Source: a virus
Length of the DNA stretch: 40,219 bases
Strand: one strand, 5' to 3'
Virus record (IMG/VR): IMGVR_UViG_3300022932_000010
Location: 1-40,219 of that record
Both the position numbers and the translations under genes were made by a program. Shown in pieces: positions 13,949 to 21,498 of the stretch; position 1 is the stretch's first letter; the number at the start of each line of letters is the position of its first letter. Below the pieces are notes generated by a model. That model made no database searches, was not told the DNA's origin, and worked only from the letters and a program-made list of their open reading frames with translations.

Positions 13949-13985
13949 GTGTTATTTTGTAACAGGCGTGGTGTTATAATATAAC
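13949..13985 (-). promoter_or_regulatory. two AT-rich dyads upstream of 13.9 kb gene
   Basis: On the plus strand GTTATTTTGTAAC and GTTATAATATAAC (13 bp each, GTTA...TAAC symmetry, both preceded by GGT) lie about 20 bp apart between the exonuclease gene and the gene starting at 13899. They look like paired operator sites around the control region; a clear -35 is not seen. The 122-base gap 13900-14021 otherwise holds only the 13-bp repeat. Confidence 0.5.
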
Positions 13986-14021
13986 TTCGCGGGCGATGCG
14001 TCCGGTAGCGGGTTACCACGA

Positions 14022-14474
14022 TTATTCCGCCGTCAGCTTATGCCTCAACGCCATCGCATCCCACCAAGCGTTGTGTTGCACAGCGCCAGGAAGATCGGTC
14101 GGGTAACAATCGACGTTGTGAACCGAGAAGCACATCACCGGATAATCCGCCGACGCCCACTGCCCATCATGTCCAGTCGATAGCGCCCGACAGAAGCGAC
14201 CGATGTCTACAGGGCTGTCCGCGATGATCAGCGGGCATTCGCACTCACCAATAAAGCCCTTGATCACCTCGCCCACGCGGTCGTGATAGACAGTAGCTGA
14301 CTCGCTGGCGTCATGGCTGTCCATGATCGGCAAGACGTTTTGGCGGACCCACAGGTCCATAGGCTCAACATCGGCTCTTATATGAATGCTGTAGCCGTCC
14401 TCTCGCACCATGGCGAGGCTGAGTAGCGGGCCATCGTGTCCGTCAAACTCGCAGTCGATATAAAAAACTTTCAT
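14022..14474 (-). CDS. DEDD-type 3'-5' exonuclease-like protein
   Basis: 150 residues. MKVFYIDCEFDGHDGPLLSL begins with the hhDxE motif (D7, E9) of RNase H-fold exonucleases. Later come IIADSPVDIGRF (D86, D90) and AVQHNAWWDAMALR (H134, D139), matching the DEDDh order. It resembles small bacterial and phage 3'-5' exoribonuclease-like proteins; substrate (RNA or DNA) is unknown. ATG 14472-14474 overlaps the upstream stop as TGATG with AGGGAGAG before it. Confidence 0.75.
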   Translation of the reverse strand: MKVFYIDCEFDGHDGPLLSLAMVREDGYSIHIRADVEPMDLWVRQNVLPIMDSHDASESATVYHDRVGEVIKGFIGECECPLIIADSPVDIGRFCRALSTGHDGQWASADYPVMCFSVHNVDCYPTDLPGAVQHNAWWDAMALRHKLTAE

Positions 14475-14671
14475 CACTCTCTCCCTGCGTTAATCACCAT
14501 CGCCTCAACAGCCGCATCCTTGCTAAGCCCGTTTTTAGCCGCGTACAGCGCAATCACGGCTCTGGCATACTCAGACAGCCGAAAGGATGCGACACGGGTC
14601 CCAGCGGCCTCCTGGCGGGCTTTGTAGGCGGCTCTGGAGAGCTGTTGGGGGGTTTGGGTGCGCGGGGTCAT
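14474..14671 (-). CDS. possible ribbon-helix-helix protein, 65 aa
   Basis: ATGA start. Basic N terminus, then RVASFRLSEYARAVIALYAA and KNGLSKDAAVEAMVINAG: a strand and two helices as in RHH DNA-binding proteins. Coupled to the exonuclease-like gene by TGATG. Regulatory role inferred. Confidence 0.65.
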   Translation of the reverse strand: MTPRTQTPQQLSRAAYKARQEAAGTRVASFRLSEYARAVIALYAAKNGLSKDAAVEAMVINAGRE

Positions 14672-15063
14672 GCGAGACGGTCCACGATGGCGTAACGAAA
14701 CGACGGCACAACCAATTCCGTCATAACCGCAAGAGGCTCAGACTGATCCCACATTGGCCGCGACACAGCCTTGCCTTCGGCGAGAGAGACCACATGCCGC
14801 AATGGTGTGAATGATAAAAAGTCAAGCGTAAGATCGCGGACCTTCTTTCGGCTCATCGCGTCGGCAAATGTTGGTCGAATCTGCTGTTCAACCACATGCT
14901 TTGCCAATGAGTAAGCTTGATCCTCAATGGTTCTCTGGATCAGACCTGGGTTTCGGTATTCATAATCTAAAACGTCGTTGCGGCCATCTTCGCGCGCTCG
15001 TGCAGCGTTTTGATTGGCGCGTTCGATTTCCGCGAACGGATCGACCCAGCAATAATAATCCAT
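14668..15063 (-). CDS. hypothetical protein, 131 aa
   Basis: ATG at 15061-15063 after GGAGGAAGAT. MDYYCWVDPFAEIERANQNA with an acidic N terminus and a soluble alpha/beta body (QQIRPTFADAMSRKKVRDLT). First gene of a three-gene unit with the RHH-like and exonuclease-like genes. A weak TTGCAC-16-TAGGGT pair lies upstream (15087-15114). No family recognised. Confidence 0.7.
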   Translation of the reverse strand: MDYYCWVDPFAEIERANQNAARAREDGRNDVLDYEYRNPGLIQRTIEDQAYSLAKHVVEQQIRPTFADAMSRKKVRDLTLDFLSFTPLRHVVSLAEGKAVSRPMWDQSEPLAVMTELVVPSFRYAIVDRLA

Positions 15064-15132
15064 ATCTTCCTCCATTTCGATAACCCACCCTACACCTTCC
15101 TCAGCCCGGTGCAAGCATATAATGCGGATTGA

Positions 15133-15681
15133 TCAGCCGAACGGGATTGGGTCGTCTAAAACCCCCTTCGACCGCTGCGACCTCTCAACCACCTTAGCGC
15201 CAGGCCATGTCTCTTTCGCTTGACGCACGATCTCCGGCAGATGGTCGATAGCCCGCGCGACCTCATCGAGCGTCCAGACGTTCAACGCCCGCCCATCCTG
15301 AATAACCTTCGACGCCTCGGCGTTCGTCCGAACGATGCAGGCAATCGACCCGTCATCAAGCACCGCCTCCCAGATGTCCGGTTCGGTGGACTTGTGGCCT
15401 GCGTCGCGCGCCGACTTGTCGAGCGCCAGCCAAGCCCGCTCCATTCCGCCCGCCGTCTTCTCGACGGCCTCAAGCTGGTCGCGGGTCAGCATCTTCGCTT
15501 CGTAAGCCGACTCCAGGGCTTCCCTGAACCGCGCGCCCTGCCGCATGAACTTAGCGCGCATGTCAGTGTCCACGAGCATCGGGAGCCGCCCGATCCCCCA
15601 TGTCGCCTCAGCCTCGCTCGCCGCCTTGTCCACGCCCATGATGTGCGCCTGTATCGTCGCTGCGTCTTCGGGGGTTGGCAT
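15133..15681 (-). CDS. hypothetical protein beside the repeat region, 182 aa
   Basis: ATG at 15679-15681 with AAAGGA upstream. Mostly helical, mixed charge (LTRDQLEAVEKTAGGMERAW), then a small domain with DIWEAVLDDGSIACIVRTNA and basic C-terminal residues. The leading segment from 15723 is not used. It is the first gene downstream of the iteron-like repeats, so a replication role is possible, but no family is recognised. Confidence 0.75.
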   Translation of the reverse strand: MPTPEDAATIQAHIMGVDKAASEAEATWGIGRLPMLVDTDMRAKFMRQGARFREALESAYEAKMLTRDQLEAVEKTAGGMERAWLALDKSARDAGHKSTEPDIWEAVLDDGSIACIVRTNAEASKVIQDGRALNVWTLDEVARAIDHLPEIVRQAKETWPGAKVVERSQRSKGVLDDPIPFG

Positions 15682-15739
15682 ATCTTTAGTCCTTTCAAAA
15701 TGGGGCGGCGGCGCAGGCCCCATAGGGCCAAGCCGCCAA

Positions 15740-15780
15740 GCCCCTACGTAGTAGGGGCGTGCGCGCCCGCGCGCGCATAC
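15740..15780. other. perfect hairpin and alternating GC tract
   Basis: GCCCCTAC-GTA-GTAGGGGC (15740-15758) is a perfect eight-bp stem with a three-base loop. It is followed by GTGCGCGCCCGCGCGCGCAT, an alternating purine-pyrimidine tract able to adopt left-handed DNA. No U run follows on either strand, so it is not a standard terminator. It lies between the 15681 gene and the iteron-like cluster. Confidence 0.7.
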
Positions 15781-15819
15781 GAGGGGAACCTATTGTTTTT
15801 GCTTATAAAGTGCGGTCTT

Positions 15820-15952
15820 ACTGCACTGTTCAGTGCGATCAGTGCGATGATCCCAGATTTCTGTTTGTTTTCATAAGCTTGACCACAGTGCAGTGCACTG
15901 AAACCGCACTCACTGCACTGTTTTTGGCCCATCAGTGCAGTAACACTGCACT
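15820..15952. repeat. iteron-like cluster, candidate replication origin
   Basis: At least ten copies of the AGTGC/GCACT core lie within about 130 bp: ACTGCACTG at 15820, two tandem CAGTGCGAT (15831-15848), CAGTGCAGTGCACTG (15886-15900, including palindrome CAGTGCACTG), CGCACT and CACTGCACTG (15904-15920), CAGTGCAG (15933) and ACACTGCACT (15943). They sit just after the primase/helicase gene, in a non-coding stretch of about 300 bp (15682-15982) with AT-rich patches at 15791-15808 and 15856-15880. This is the layout of an iteron origin, or of a multi-site operator. Confidence 0.65.
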
Positions 15953-15982
15953 TTGCCTTTGAAATCAAAGACATGACCTTTT

Positions 15983-18397
15983 TCATATGCATCGGTAGCC
16001 CCTTTTCCCATTGCTGGCTCCCGACTTTACCTTGCCGTCCTCGATGCACTCCCTGACGGCTTGTCTGGCAATCATCGGCTTGTATCCGGCGTGCATTAGG
16101 TCGGTCACCAGGGCCTTGTGAATGAACCGATCATGGTCCTTTCTGTCGTTGTAAGGCGACCCCGAATCCCACTTGCGACCGATCATGGCGACGGCCTCAC
16201 GAACTGCGCCCCAGAGCAGTGCGTCATCGTCTTTCACGTCATCGGACGCGTGGAGGACGCCGTTTTCATAGAAGAGACGCACGCCGGTTTCGTCGCCGCT
16301 CTTGGCGTAGTTGGCCTTGCCTCGCGTCAGCAACCGTTCGTCGCCTGCGCCCTCTTCAGGCCGCGTAAGATACATTCTGGACCGGACGGCATTGTTCCAT
16401 GCCGTAGAGCCGCTGTAGCCGCTCCCTGACGCCTTCCCTGCGACGGACGGGTGGCCGAGCAGAAGAACCGTCAATGGCTCCCCTGCGGCCTTTCTCGCGG
16501 CGATCAGGCCGCCAAGCACGACCTTTACGAAGTAGTTGACCTGAACCCGGTCGATCTCGTTGCCGCCGTAGAAATCCGCCAGCGTGTCTAGGACGACAAG
16601 CGAAGGGCCTTTTTCGTTGATCTGCTGAATCAGCTTTTCAGCAAACGGGCCTAGCGTCGCCCGGCCGTCCCGATCCCAGCGGACAAGGACGTTATCGAAG
16701 CCGACGCGAGGCCAGAGCCAGACATCATCAAACGGATTGCCGACTGCGTAGCCCATGGACGACTTGATGTCGTTATGCCTGCGGTGCAGCTCACCCTCAT
16801 CGTCCTCGCACAGCACGGCAAGGACAGAACCCTGAATCGTCGGCATTCCCAGCCACGTCGCGCCCATAGAGACACAGCAAGCCAACTGCTGCGCCAAAAG
16901 CGTCTTGCCTAGGCCACCATCACCGTAAAGGCTGTTTACGGCTCCCTCGACAATCCAATCCTCGACCACCCACCGCCGCGCGGGCGGTTCGCCGTGAAAC
17001 GCAGACGCCTGGATAGGGCCGGGCTCAAACTCCTGAACCGGATCGGTCGTCGCTGTTTCAGCCGACATCGCCGCGATAGCTTCCGAAGGCGCGACGTATG
17101 GCTCCTCCGGCTTTTTTCGCGCCTCCTGTCGCCGTTCGGCTACGGCTTTCGCCTCCGCTTCACCAACGCCCGTGTTGACGCTGAACAATCCGACCTTGGC
17201 GAGCCTGCCGGTCTCCAGGCGGCGGATCGTGTTCGTGGCCCGCGCCATGAGCTGCTGTTGACCGGCTGGCGATGTCCACCGCCCATCCTTGTTATCGACC
17301 TTGCGCGGATCGCTGAACTCGACAAAGGCGGCGTCGAATATCTCTTGCGGCGTCGGATCGCAGCCGGTGCTTTCCTGATAGTCCGCCAAATGGCGCAGCA
17401 GCATGTTGCGGAACTCAGACTCCCGCCCGTCTACAACGCGCCCGGTCCAGTCACGCACGATCTCGCCAGACGCGCCGCTCTGACGCTCTGTCTGAGCCAT
17501 ACGTGTAGCCGGTGCGGGTTCCAACCCCTTAAGGCGTTCGATGTCCGTGGGGCGCGCGTCAGCCTTGATCGCAACCGACGTGGTTTCAGTGCAGTATCCT
17601 TTGGCCTGTTTCTTGTCGTGCGGATAGGCGACCGTCCCGCCCAGGCGCATGATCCGAGCGCCATCCTTGACCTTGAAATCTGCGCCCGTGTGGACCACGA
17701 GCGCGGCGAAGGCGTGGACGAAATCAGCCTCGCTATCAACCGGCTCAAGCAGCCGTGCCCAATGCTGCGACCGACGCTCAGGCACAAGGCCGGTCGTGAC
17801 GACTAGGCCGTCATCGCACACCGCAGCCATGGCCGCCCGCGTGGCGTCGTAATCCTCGTCAATGTCGATAGGGACCGCCGTTGCAGCGTAGAAGTATTCT
17901 CCCCGCGCCCGACCATTGCGAGGCGTGTCGGGAAGCTTGAGGGCCGCTGCGATATAGACGTTGACGCCGCTGTCGCTCTTTTCGGCTGCGAACGCGACCG
18001 CCTCGTCAATCTCGCTGAAGTCAAACAGCTTCGCCCCGTTGCACCCTCCAGGCGGCACGTCGTAAGCGATCTCAAAAAGGGCGTCGCCGTAGTCGCCAAG
18101 CGCGGGCTCAATCAACCACTCGATATGACGGCGGATGTCCTCGCGGTTCGTGGTACGCGGCTTGTCGGGCAGCCCTGTTACGCTGACCTGGGCCAGAGCA
18201 GCGGCGGTTGTCTGACTGACTACCCCTCCGGCAACGGCAATGCCGTAAGCGCCCGTCTCCAGACCCAGCGACGAAAAGTGGCGCTTAAGGTCGTTCTGGA
18301 GCCAGCCCCGCGCCTTGGCGTCGGCAACTTCCGACTTGACGGCTTCGATAGTCAGCGCGTCCAGCGCTCGGCTCGCGTCGTTTGATTCCGACATCAT
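15983..18397 (-). CDS. primase/helicase fusion (primase-polymerase-like plus RepA/AAA ATPase)
   Basis: 804 residues. The N-terminal third has AVPIDIDEDYD (DxD at 178-180), RSQHWARLL (H212) and VHTGADFKVKDG (D240), the spaced motifs of archaeo-eukaryotic-type primases. The C-terminal half is a RecA-like ATPase with Walker A GDGGLGKT (492-499), an acidic ALCEDDEGE-type strand, Walker B SLVVLDTLADF (599-607) and GHPSVAGKASGSGYSGSTAW, as in RepA-like hexameric helicases. It would open the origin and prime synthesis; no DNA polymerase gene is seen, so host polymerase is probably used. ATG at 18397 or 18394 (TGATG with the preceding HTH stop). Confidence 0.88.
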   Translation of the reverse strand: MMSESNDASRALDALTIEAVKSEVADAKARGWLQNDLKRHFSSLGLETGAYGIAVAGGVVSQTTAAALAQVSVTGLPDKPRTTNREDIRRHIEWLIEPALGDYGDALFEIAYDVPPGGCNGAKLFDFSEIDEAVAFAAEKSDSGVNVYIAAALKLPDTPRNGRARGEYFYAATAVPIDIDEDYDATRAAMAAVCDDGLVVTTGLVPERRSQHWARLLEPVDSEADFVHAFAALVVHTGADFKVKDGARIMRLGGTVAYPHDKKQAKGYCTETTSVAIKADARPTDIERLKGLEPAPATRMAQTERQSGASGEIVRDWTGRVVDGRESEFRNMLLRHLADYQESTGCDPTPQEIFDAAFVEFSDPRKVDNKDGRWTSPAGQQQLMARATNTIRRLETGRLAKVGLFSVNTGVGEAEAKAVAERRQEARKKPEEPYVAPSEAIAAMSAETATTDPVQEFEPGPIQASAFHGEPPARRWVVEDWIVEGAVNSLYGDGGLGKTLLAQQLACCVSMGATWLGMPTIQGSVLAVLCEDDEGELHRRHNDIKSSMGYAVGNPFDDVWLWPRVGFDNVLVRWDRDGRATLGPFAEKLIQQINEKGPSLVVLDTLADFYGGNEIDRVQVNYFVKVVLGGLIAARKAAGEPLTVLLLGHPSVAGKASGSGYSGSTAWNNAVRSRMYLTRPEEGAGDERLLTRGKANYAKSGDETGVRLFYENGVLHASDDVKDDDALLWGAVREAVAMIGRKWDSGSPYNDRKDHDRFIHKALVTDLMHAGYKPMIARQAVRECIEDGKVKSGASNGKRGYRCI

Positions 18398-18570
18398 TGA
18401 CGCCCCCGGCGCTGATCAAGAAGGAGTTGGATAGCTTTTGCGGCGGGGCCAGAAGGCCCTCTCGCCGCGTAGGCTTGTGCGGTGCGAGGCGAGACCCCAA
18501 GCCAGTTACCGGCCGCGATCTGCGTCCAGCCGAGTTGGGCTAGCGCGGCTTTGTATTCGGAGGGGGTCAA
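18394..18570 (-). CDS. small HTH protein with TTG start, 58 aa
   Basis: TTG at 18568-18570 overlaps the upstream stop as TTGA; a TAG in frame four codons upstream excludes an earlier start. The peptide YKAALAQLGWTQIAAGNWLG and VSPRTAQAYAARGPSGPAA has the helix-turn-helix pattern of small phage DNA-binding proteins (ALaqLGwtQ..aa.wLGVs.rTaq.y). It ends at the primase/helicase start. A role in origin recognition or autoregulation is inferred. Confidence 0.7.
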   Translation of the reverse strand: MTPSEYKAALAQLGWTQIAAGNWLGVSPRTAQAYAARGPSGPAAKAIQLLLDQRRGRQ

Positions 18571-18788
18571 GGACGTGTGCTATAGTTTGGAACAAGACCA
18601 ATAAATGTCATTTCAAAGTCCCACTCCGCTGCCTCGTAGCCGCGAATAAAACTCGCGATCTCATCGTCTGTTCGGTTTCTAGTTTTCTTAAAGGCATCAA
18701 CAGCACGCTCTTTGCGAGTGATGTTGATGGTGGGGATGTCTTCCGAATAAGACCGCCCTCCAGAGTGCCAAGTACGCCGAATGGTCAT
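18567..18788 (-). CDS. hypothetical protein, 73 aa
   Basis: ATGA start, TTGA exit. Basic first half (TIRRTWHSGGRSYSEDIPTI), then helical (DDEIASFIRGYEAAEWDFEM). No family recognised. Confidence 0.65.
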   Translation of the reverse strand: MTIRRTWHSGGRSYSEDIPTINITRKERAVDAFKKTRNRTDDEIASFIRGYEAAEWDFEMTFIGLVPNYSTRP

Positions 18789-18970
18789 TTAATTTCCGTG
18801 ATGTTTGGGACAGGCTGAACGGTCCAAGACTGGATTTCTGCTCCGTAAAGCAGTTCCTGCTCAGCAAAGTCGCCAAACCTTGCCATTTCATAGGCCTGAG
18901 AAGCGCTATCAGCTTCAATGACCACTGTGGCCCACACAGTAAGGGTCATTGGTACGTGCCAGTTCTTCAT
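18785..18970 (-). CDS. hypothetical protein, 61 aa
   Basis: ATGA at both ends. MTLTVWATVVIEADSASQAY then EMARFGDFAEQELLYGAEIQ forms a strand-helix-strand pattern, a small alpha/beta domain. No family recognised. Confidence 0.7.
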   Translation of the reverse strand: MKNWHVPMTLTVWATVVIEADSASQAYEMARFGDFAEQELLYGAEIQSWTVQPVPNITEIK

Positions 18971-19323
18971 CGCCTATTCTCCCATACATCTTTGGCCCTG
19001 AAGTCGTGTTCGGTCTCGTCTGACTCATACAGGACGCGATAAGCCTCGCTCTGGACGAGCGTTAGACCGCACGTGCAGGATATGTCGCCTCCACAGTTGC
19101 CTACGTGAGCCCCCCACCTCCGCATCCATGCCTCAGAAGCCTTAAGCATGTCGCGAAGATTTTTCTTTTCTGGGTCATTGCGCTCAAGCAGGTAGAGCAA
19201 GGTTTGCGCCCCGATAGTCATAGAAGCAACCGCGCCAAGCTTGAGGCCGCTGGCAAGCCTGTCGTGGCACTCATCAACAAGCCTGATGCGGTATTCTTCG
19301 CTGATTTTGTTGGAATAATTCAT
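18967..19323 (-). CDS. hypothetical protein, 118 aa
   Basis: ATGA start and exit. Helical first half (GAQTLLYLLERNDPEKKNLR) and a Cys-containing centre (CGGDISCTCG) that may bind zinc. No family recognised. Confidence 0.7.
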   Translation of the reverse strand: MNYSNKISEEYRIRLVDECHDRLASGLKLGAVASMTIGAQTLLYLLERNDPEKKNLRDMLKASEAWMRRWGAHVGNCGGDISCTCGLTLVQSEAYRVLYESDETEHDFRAKDVWENRR

Positions 19324-19517
19324 GCCCGGTAATCCGATATTTTGTTGAGAAGATCAGCGACCCCGGCGCGTGTCGCGACGAACCTCAGAGAATGGACGCC
19401 TTCGGGTTCGTCTCCATCACGACAACGGGACGTGAAGTCTGCTTGAGCTTGGCGAAGGGTCGGATAGTATGGCCCCTCATATCCAGTTTCATCACGAACG
19501 AAATAGACCTTAGGCAT
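19320..19517 (-). CDS. hypothetical protein, 65 aa
   Basis: ATG at 19515-19517 overlaps the upstream gene by eight bases; the start at 19610 is a shadow. MPKVYFVRDETGYEGPYYPT and LRQAQADFTSRCRDGD suggest a small alpha/beta domain. Exit by ATGA. Confidence 0.65.
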   Translation of the reverse strand: MPKVYFVRDETGYEGPYYPTLRQAQADFTSRCRDGDEPEGVHSLRFVATRAGVADLLNKISDYRA

Positions 19518-19782
19518 TTGAGTATCCCGTGACGGCGAACACAGGGAATGCGTTTGGGTCCCCTTTGGCAGCAGGAATGAAACATTTTTCGCCAGCGCCT
19601 TTATGGACATTCGTCAGCCACGCTACAGGCTCCTTGTCTATTTCATCTGCTGCGCCTCGATGAGCGGCAAGAAGTGCGCGAGCTACCCGCTGATGCAAAT
19701 GATTTCGGTTCCTACCGATCATCCCTCGCCCGTCGTCGTGTATGGCCTTTAGGGCTAGCTTTTCGGCTTCGTCGTAGGTCAC
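19510..19782 (-). CDS. hypothetical protein, 90 aa
   Basis: GTG at 19780-19782, GTGA coupling. Helical start (TYDEAEKLALKAIHDDGRGM), then EPVAWLTNVHKGAGEKCF. The PVAWL segment recurs in many small phage accessory proteins. Function unknown. Confidence 0.7.
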   Translation of the reverse strand: MTYDEAEKLALKAIHDDGRGMIGRNRNHLHQRVARALLAAHRGAADEIDKEPVAWLTNVHKGAGEKCFIPAAKGDPNAFPVFAVTGYSNA

Positions 19783-19964
19783 TTCGGCGCTCCAAAATAT
19801 TTAAGTTCCCACGTGTCCGCATTGCGCACGGCCCCCAGGGCCACGCCGAAATCTTCGATGTTGCGATCTTCAATGATCGAGGCGGAACAGAAATCTTTCC
19901 ATCGCGCGCAGGTCAATCGATACAAAAGACCGTTCTTGACTACGTACTCGTATTTGCGCTGCAT
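19779..19964 (-). CDS. hypothetical first-gene protein, 61 aa
   Basis: ATG at 19962-19964 after GGAGGAAGTG; the frame continuing up to 20162 crosses a terminator and is not used. MQRKYEYVVKNGLLYRLTCA then a short Cys-containing part. First gene of the transcript leading to primase/helicase. Confidence 0.7.
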   Translation of the reverse strand: MQRKYEYVVKNGLLYRLTCARWKDFCSASIIEDRNIEDFGVALGAVRNADTWELKYFGAPK

Positions 19965-19988
19965 CACTTCCTCCGTTGCGTTGAAACC

Positions 19989-20016
19989 AACATACGCACT
20001 TTCTACGTATCCGCAA
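19989..20016 (-). promoter_or_regulatory. promoter for the primase/helicase transcript
   Basis: Minus strand TTGCGG (20011-20016), 16 bases, TATGTT (19989-19994), ending about 25 bases before the ATG at 19964. It directly follows a terminator, as expected for a new transcription unit. Confidence 0.5.
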
Positions 20017-20044
20017 GCAAAAAGAAAGGGGCTTTCGCCCCCTT
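20014..20044 (-). terminator. intrinsic terminator after the 20.0-20.7 kb gene
   Basis: Minus strand AAGGGGGC-GAAA-GCCCCTTT forms an eight-bp stem with a GAAA tetraloop followed by CTTTTTG. It starts six bases after the stop at 20050 and separates the nuclease/ssDNA-binding transcript from the primase transcript. Confidence 0.85.
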
Positions 20045-20049
20045 CCCTC

Positions 20050-20688
20050 CTAGAACTCTTCAGCCCCGCTATCACCGGCCGGAAGAACCTTCGCGGGCTC
20101 CGGCTTCGGCTCTTCCTTCGGAGCCTCGCCGCCCTTGCCGCCCAACTCAGCCGGGCGATCAACCCATTTGTCGATCTGGAAAATCGGGCTGTAGTTCGTG
20201 GACTTCTTGTCGCCCGACCCCGACGTGATCGAAGTCGTCTTGACCAGGGTCACCACCGGGAGCTTGCCGGGGTTATCCTTCTTGCCCGCCTCATAGGCGG
20301 TGTGCAGTTCGTCAATCGGGCCTAGCACGACCTTGGCGGTGTGCGAGAAGGTCCGGTGTTCACTGCCGAACGCCTTGCCAAGCTTCAGTTCCATCAGGAA
20401 CCCTTGCTTGTGCTTGTCGGACGGCTTCGGAGGCAGGGGCTCGCCCAGCTTGACCATCGTGTAGGACGGGGCCGCGCCGGTGTTGTAGAGAATCCAGCCG
20501 ACCGTGATGTTTTCGAGGTCCATAACGGCCGTGAAGCCGTTCGTGATTTCCTCTTTGTCGGTCTGCCATTCGCCGTTGCCGTCCTGGGTGCGGTTCGGCT
20601 TGAAGAAGCGGCCCGCGCGGGCGTCGTATTGGACGTAGCCCAGGAAGTCTTCGCTGTTCGTCGTTTCGGTGCTGAGGCCAAGGGCCAT
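20050..20688 (-). CDS. possible single-stranded DNA-binding protein
   Basis: ATG at 20686-20688 with AAGGAAT upstream; 212 residues. Beta-rich body (GFTAVMDLENITVGWILYNT; THTAKVVLGPIDEL-type strands), then a disordered Pro/Glu/Lys tail ending GDSGAEEF. An acidic tail with a C-terminal Phe is typical of bacterial and phage SSBs, which use it to bind partners. It follows a RecB-like nuclease gene and precedes a terminator. The assignment rests on composition and context; no OB-fold signature is certain. Confidence 0.6.
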   Translation of the reverse strand: MALGLSTETTNSEDFLGYVQYDARAGRFFKPNRTQDGNGEWQTDKEEITNGFTAVMDLENITVGWILYNTGAAPSYTMVKLGEPLPPKPSDKHKQGFLMELKLGKAFGSEHRTFSHTAKVVLGPIDELHTAYEAGKKDNPGKLPVVTLVKTTSITSGSGDKKSTNYSPIFQIDKWVDRPAELGGKGGEAPKEEPKPEPAKVLPAGDSGAEEF

Positions 20689-20736
20689 CGGTTCATTCCT
20701 TCTTTTCATCCTTGGAAGCGCCAAGTCGCATCACGG

Positions 20737-21498
20737 TCAAAAACCGTAGATTTCTATTGCGGCAGCTTTGACCGCAGGGTCGTTGAAATAGAAGCTGCTG
20801 CTGTCGTGAGGCACAAGAGCCGCAAGCTCGCGTGCGTCTTTCGACAGCCCCAAGAAACGCTCCATCCGCTGCGCCGTCAAGGTGATTTCTTTGATGGCCT
20901 GATCGTATTGCTCACGGTTGAGCGTGTGTTTGGCGGACTTCTTGTCGCTGGCGTAGAAGAATCGCACGCGCTTGCCCATTCTAGCGGTCTTGTAAAGCGA
21001 AGCTTGACGGAGGTGCGGAGCTGACATTTCGGACGGCACGCGCAGCGTCGTCTTGAGGTCGATCACCTCGTCAGCATATTCCCAATCCAGAAACCCGACG
21101 ATGGGAACGCTGACGCCCTCAAGCCTGATTTCAATGCGGTGCTGATCGCCCTCGCTCGGACGGATCGGCAAGCCATGCTCACGAAGCGAAAGGCCCTGAG
21201 TGATCATGCCGGGGATAACGGCGCGCTCGCTGTCTCGCTTCGGATCGCCAGACAGCGCCGTCAATCGGTCATAGATCGGCAGGGCGACCGCAAGGCAATC
21301 CTCGTGCGACATGAGCGGATCAAACAGACCGGCGCTTATGCCTGCCTCTGACGCCGTTCCCCTGTGTGCCGCGCAGCCTACGCCGCCACGCTTCTTGAGA
21401 AGTTTTTCGAGAATCCAAAGACTCGGACAAGCAATCCAAAGATTCAACTGTGACGCAGATAAGTGGGTTACCCCGTGATTTTCAAAACTATTCGACAT
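20737..21498 (-). CDS. PD-(D/E)XK nuclease, RecB/Cas4-like
   Basis: 253 residues. THLSASQLNLWIACPSLWIL is the N-terminal motif seen in RecB-family nucleases. VGFLDWEY (D138), EVIDLKTT (D147, K149) and LRQASLY (Q165, Y169) form the nuclease core with the QxxxY element. Related phage proteins act as recombination or DNA-processing exonucleases. ATG at 21496-21498, overlapping the HNH gene by 11 bases. Confidence 0.85.
   Translation of the reverse strand: MSNSFENHGVTHLSASQLNLWIACPSLWILEKLLKKRGGVGCAAHRGTASEAGISAGLFDPLMSHEDCLAVALPIYDRLTALSGDPKRDSERAVIPGMITQGLSLREHGLPIRPSEGDQHRIEIRLEGVSVPIVGFLDWEYADEVIDLKTTLRVPSEMSAPHLRQASLYKTARMGKRVRFFYASDKKSAKHTLNREQYDQAIKEITLTAQRMERFLGLSKDARELAALVPHDSSSFYFNDPAVKAAAIEIYGF

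Noticed and set aside
15744-16049. 101-codon minus-strand frame across the repeat cluster
   Set aside because: It is a translation of the iteron-like repeats, with repeated Cys-Ser-Ala-Leu patterns and no ribosome site.
16994-17806. 270-codon plus-strand frame
   Set aside because: Antisense to the primase/helicase gene with Arg-rich shadow composition.
19965-20162. Upstream extension of the 61-residue gene
   Set aside because: It would run across the terminator and promoter; the GGAGGAAGTG site supports the ATG at 19964.
20693-20731. 12-codon frame (MRLGASKDEKKE) before the 20.0-20.7 kb gene
   Set aside because: No ribosome site and no coupling at either end; it simply spans the next gene's leader.
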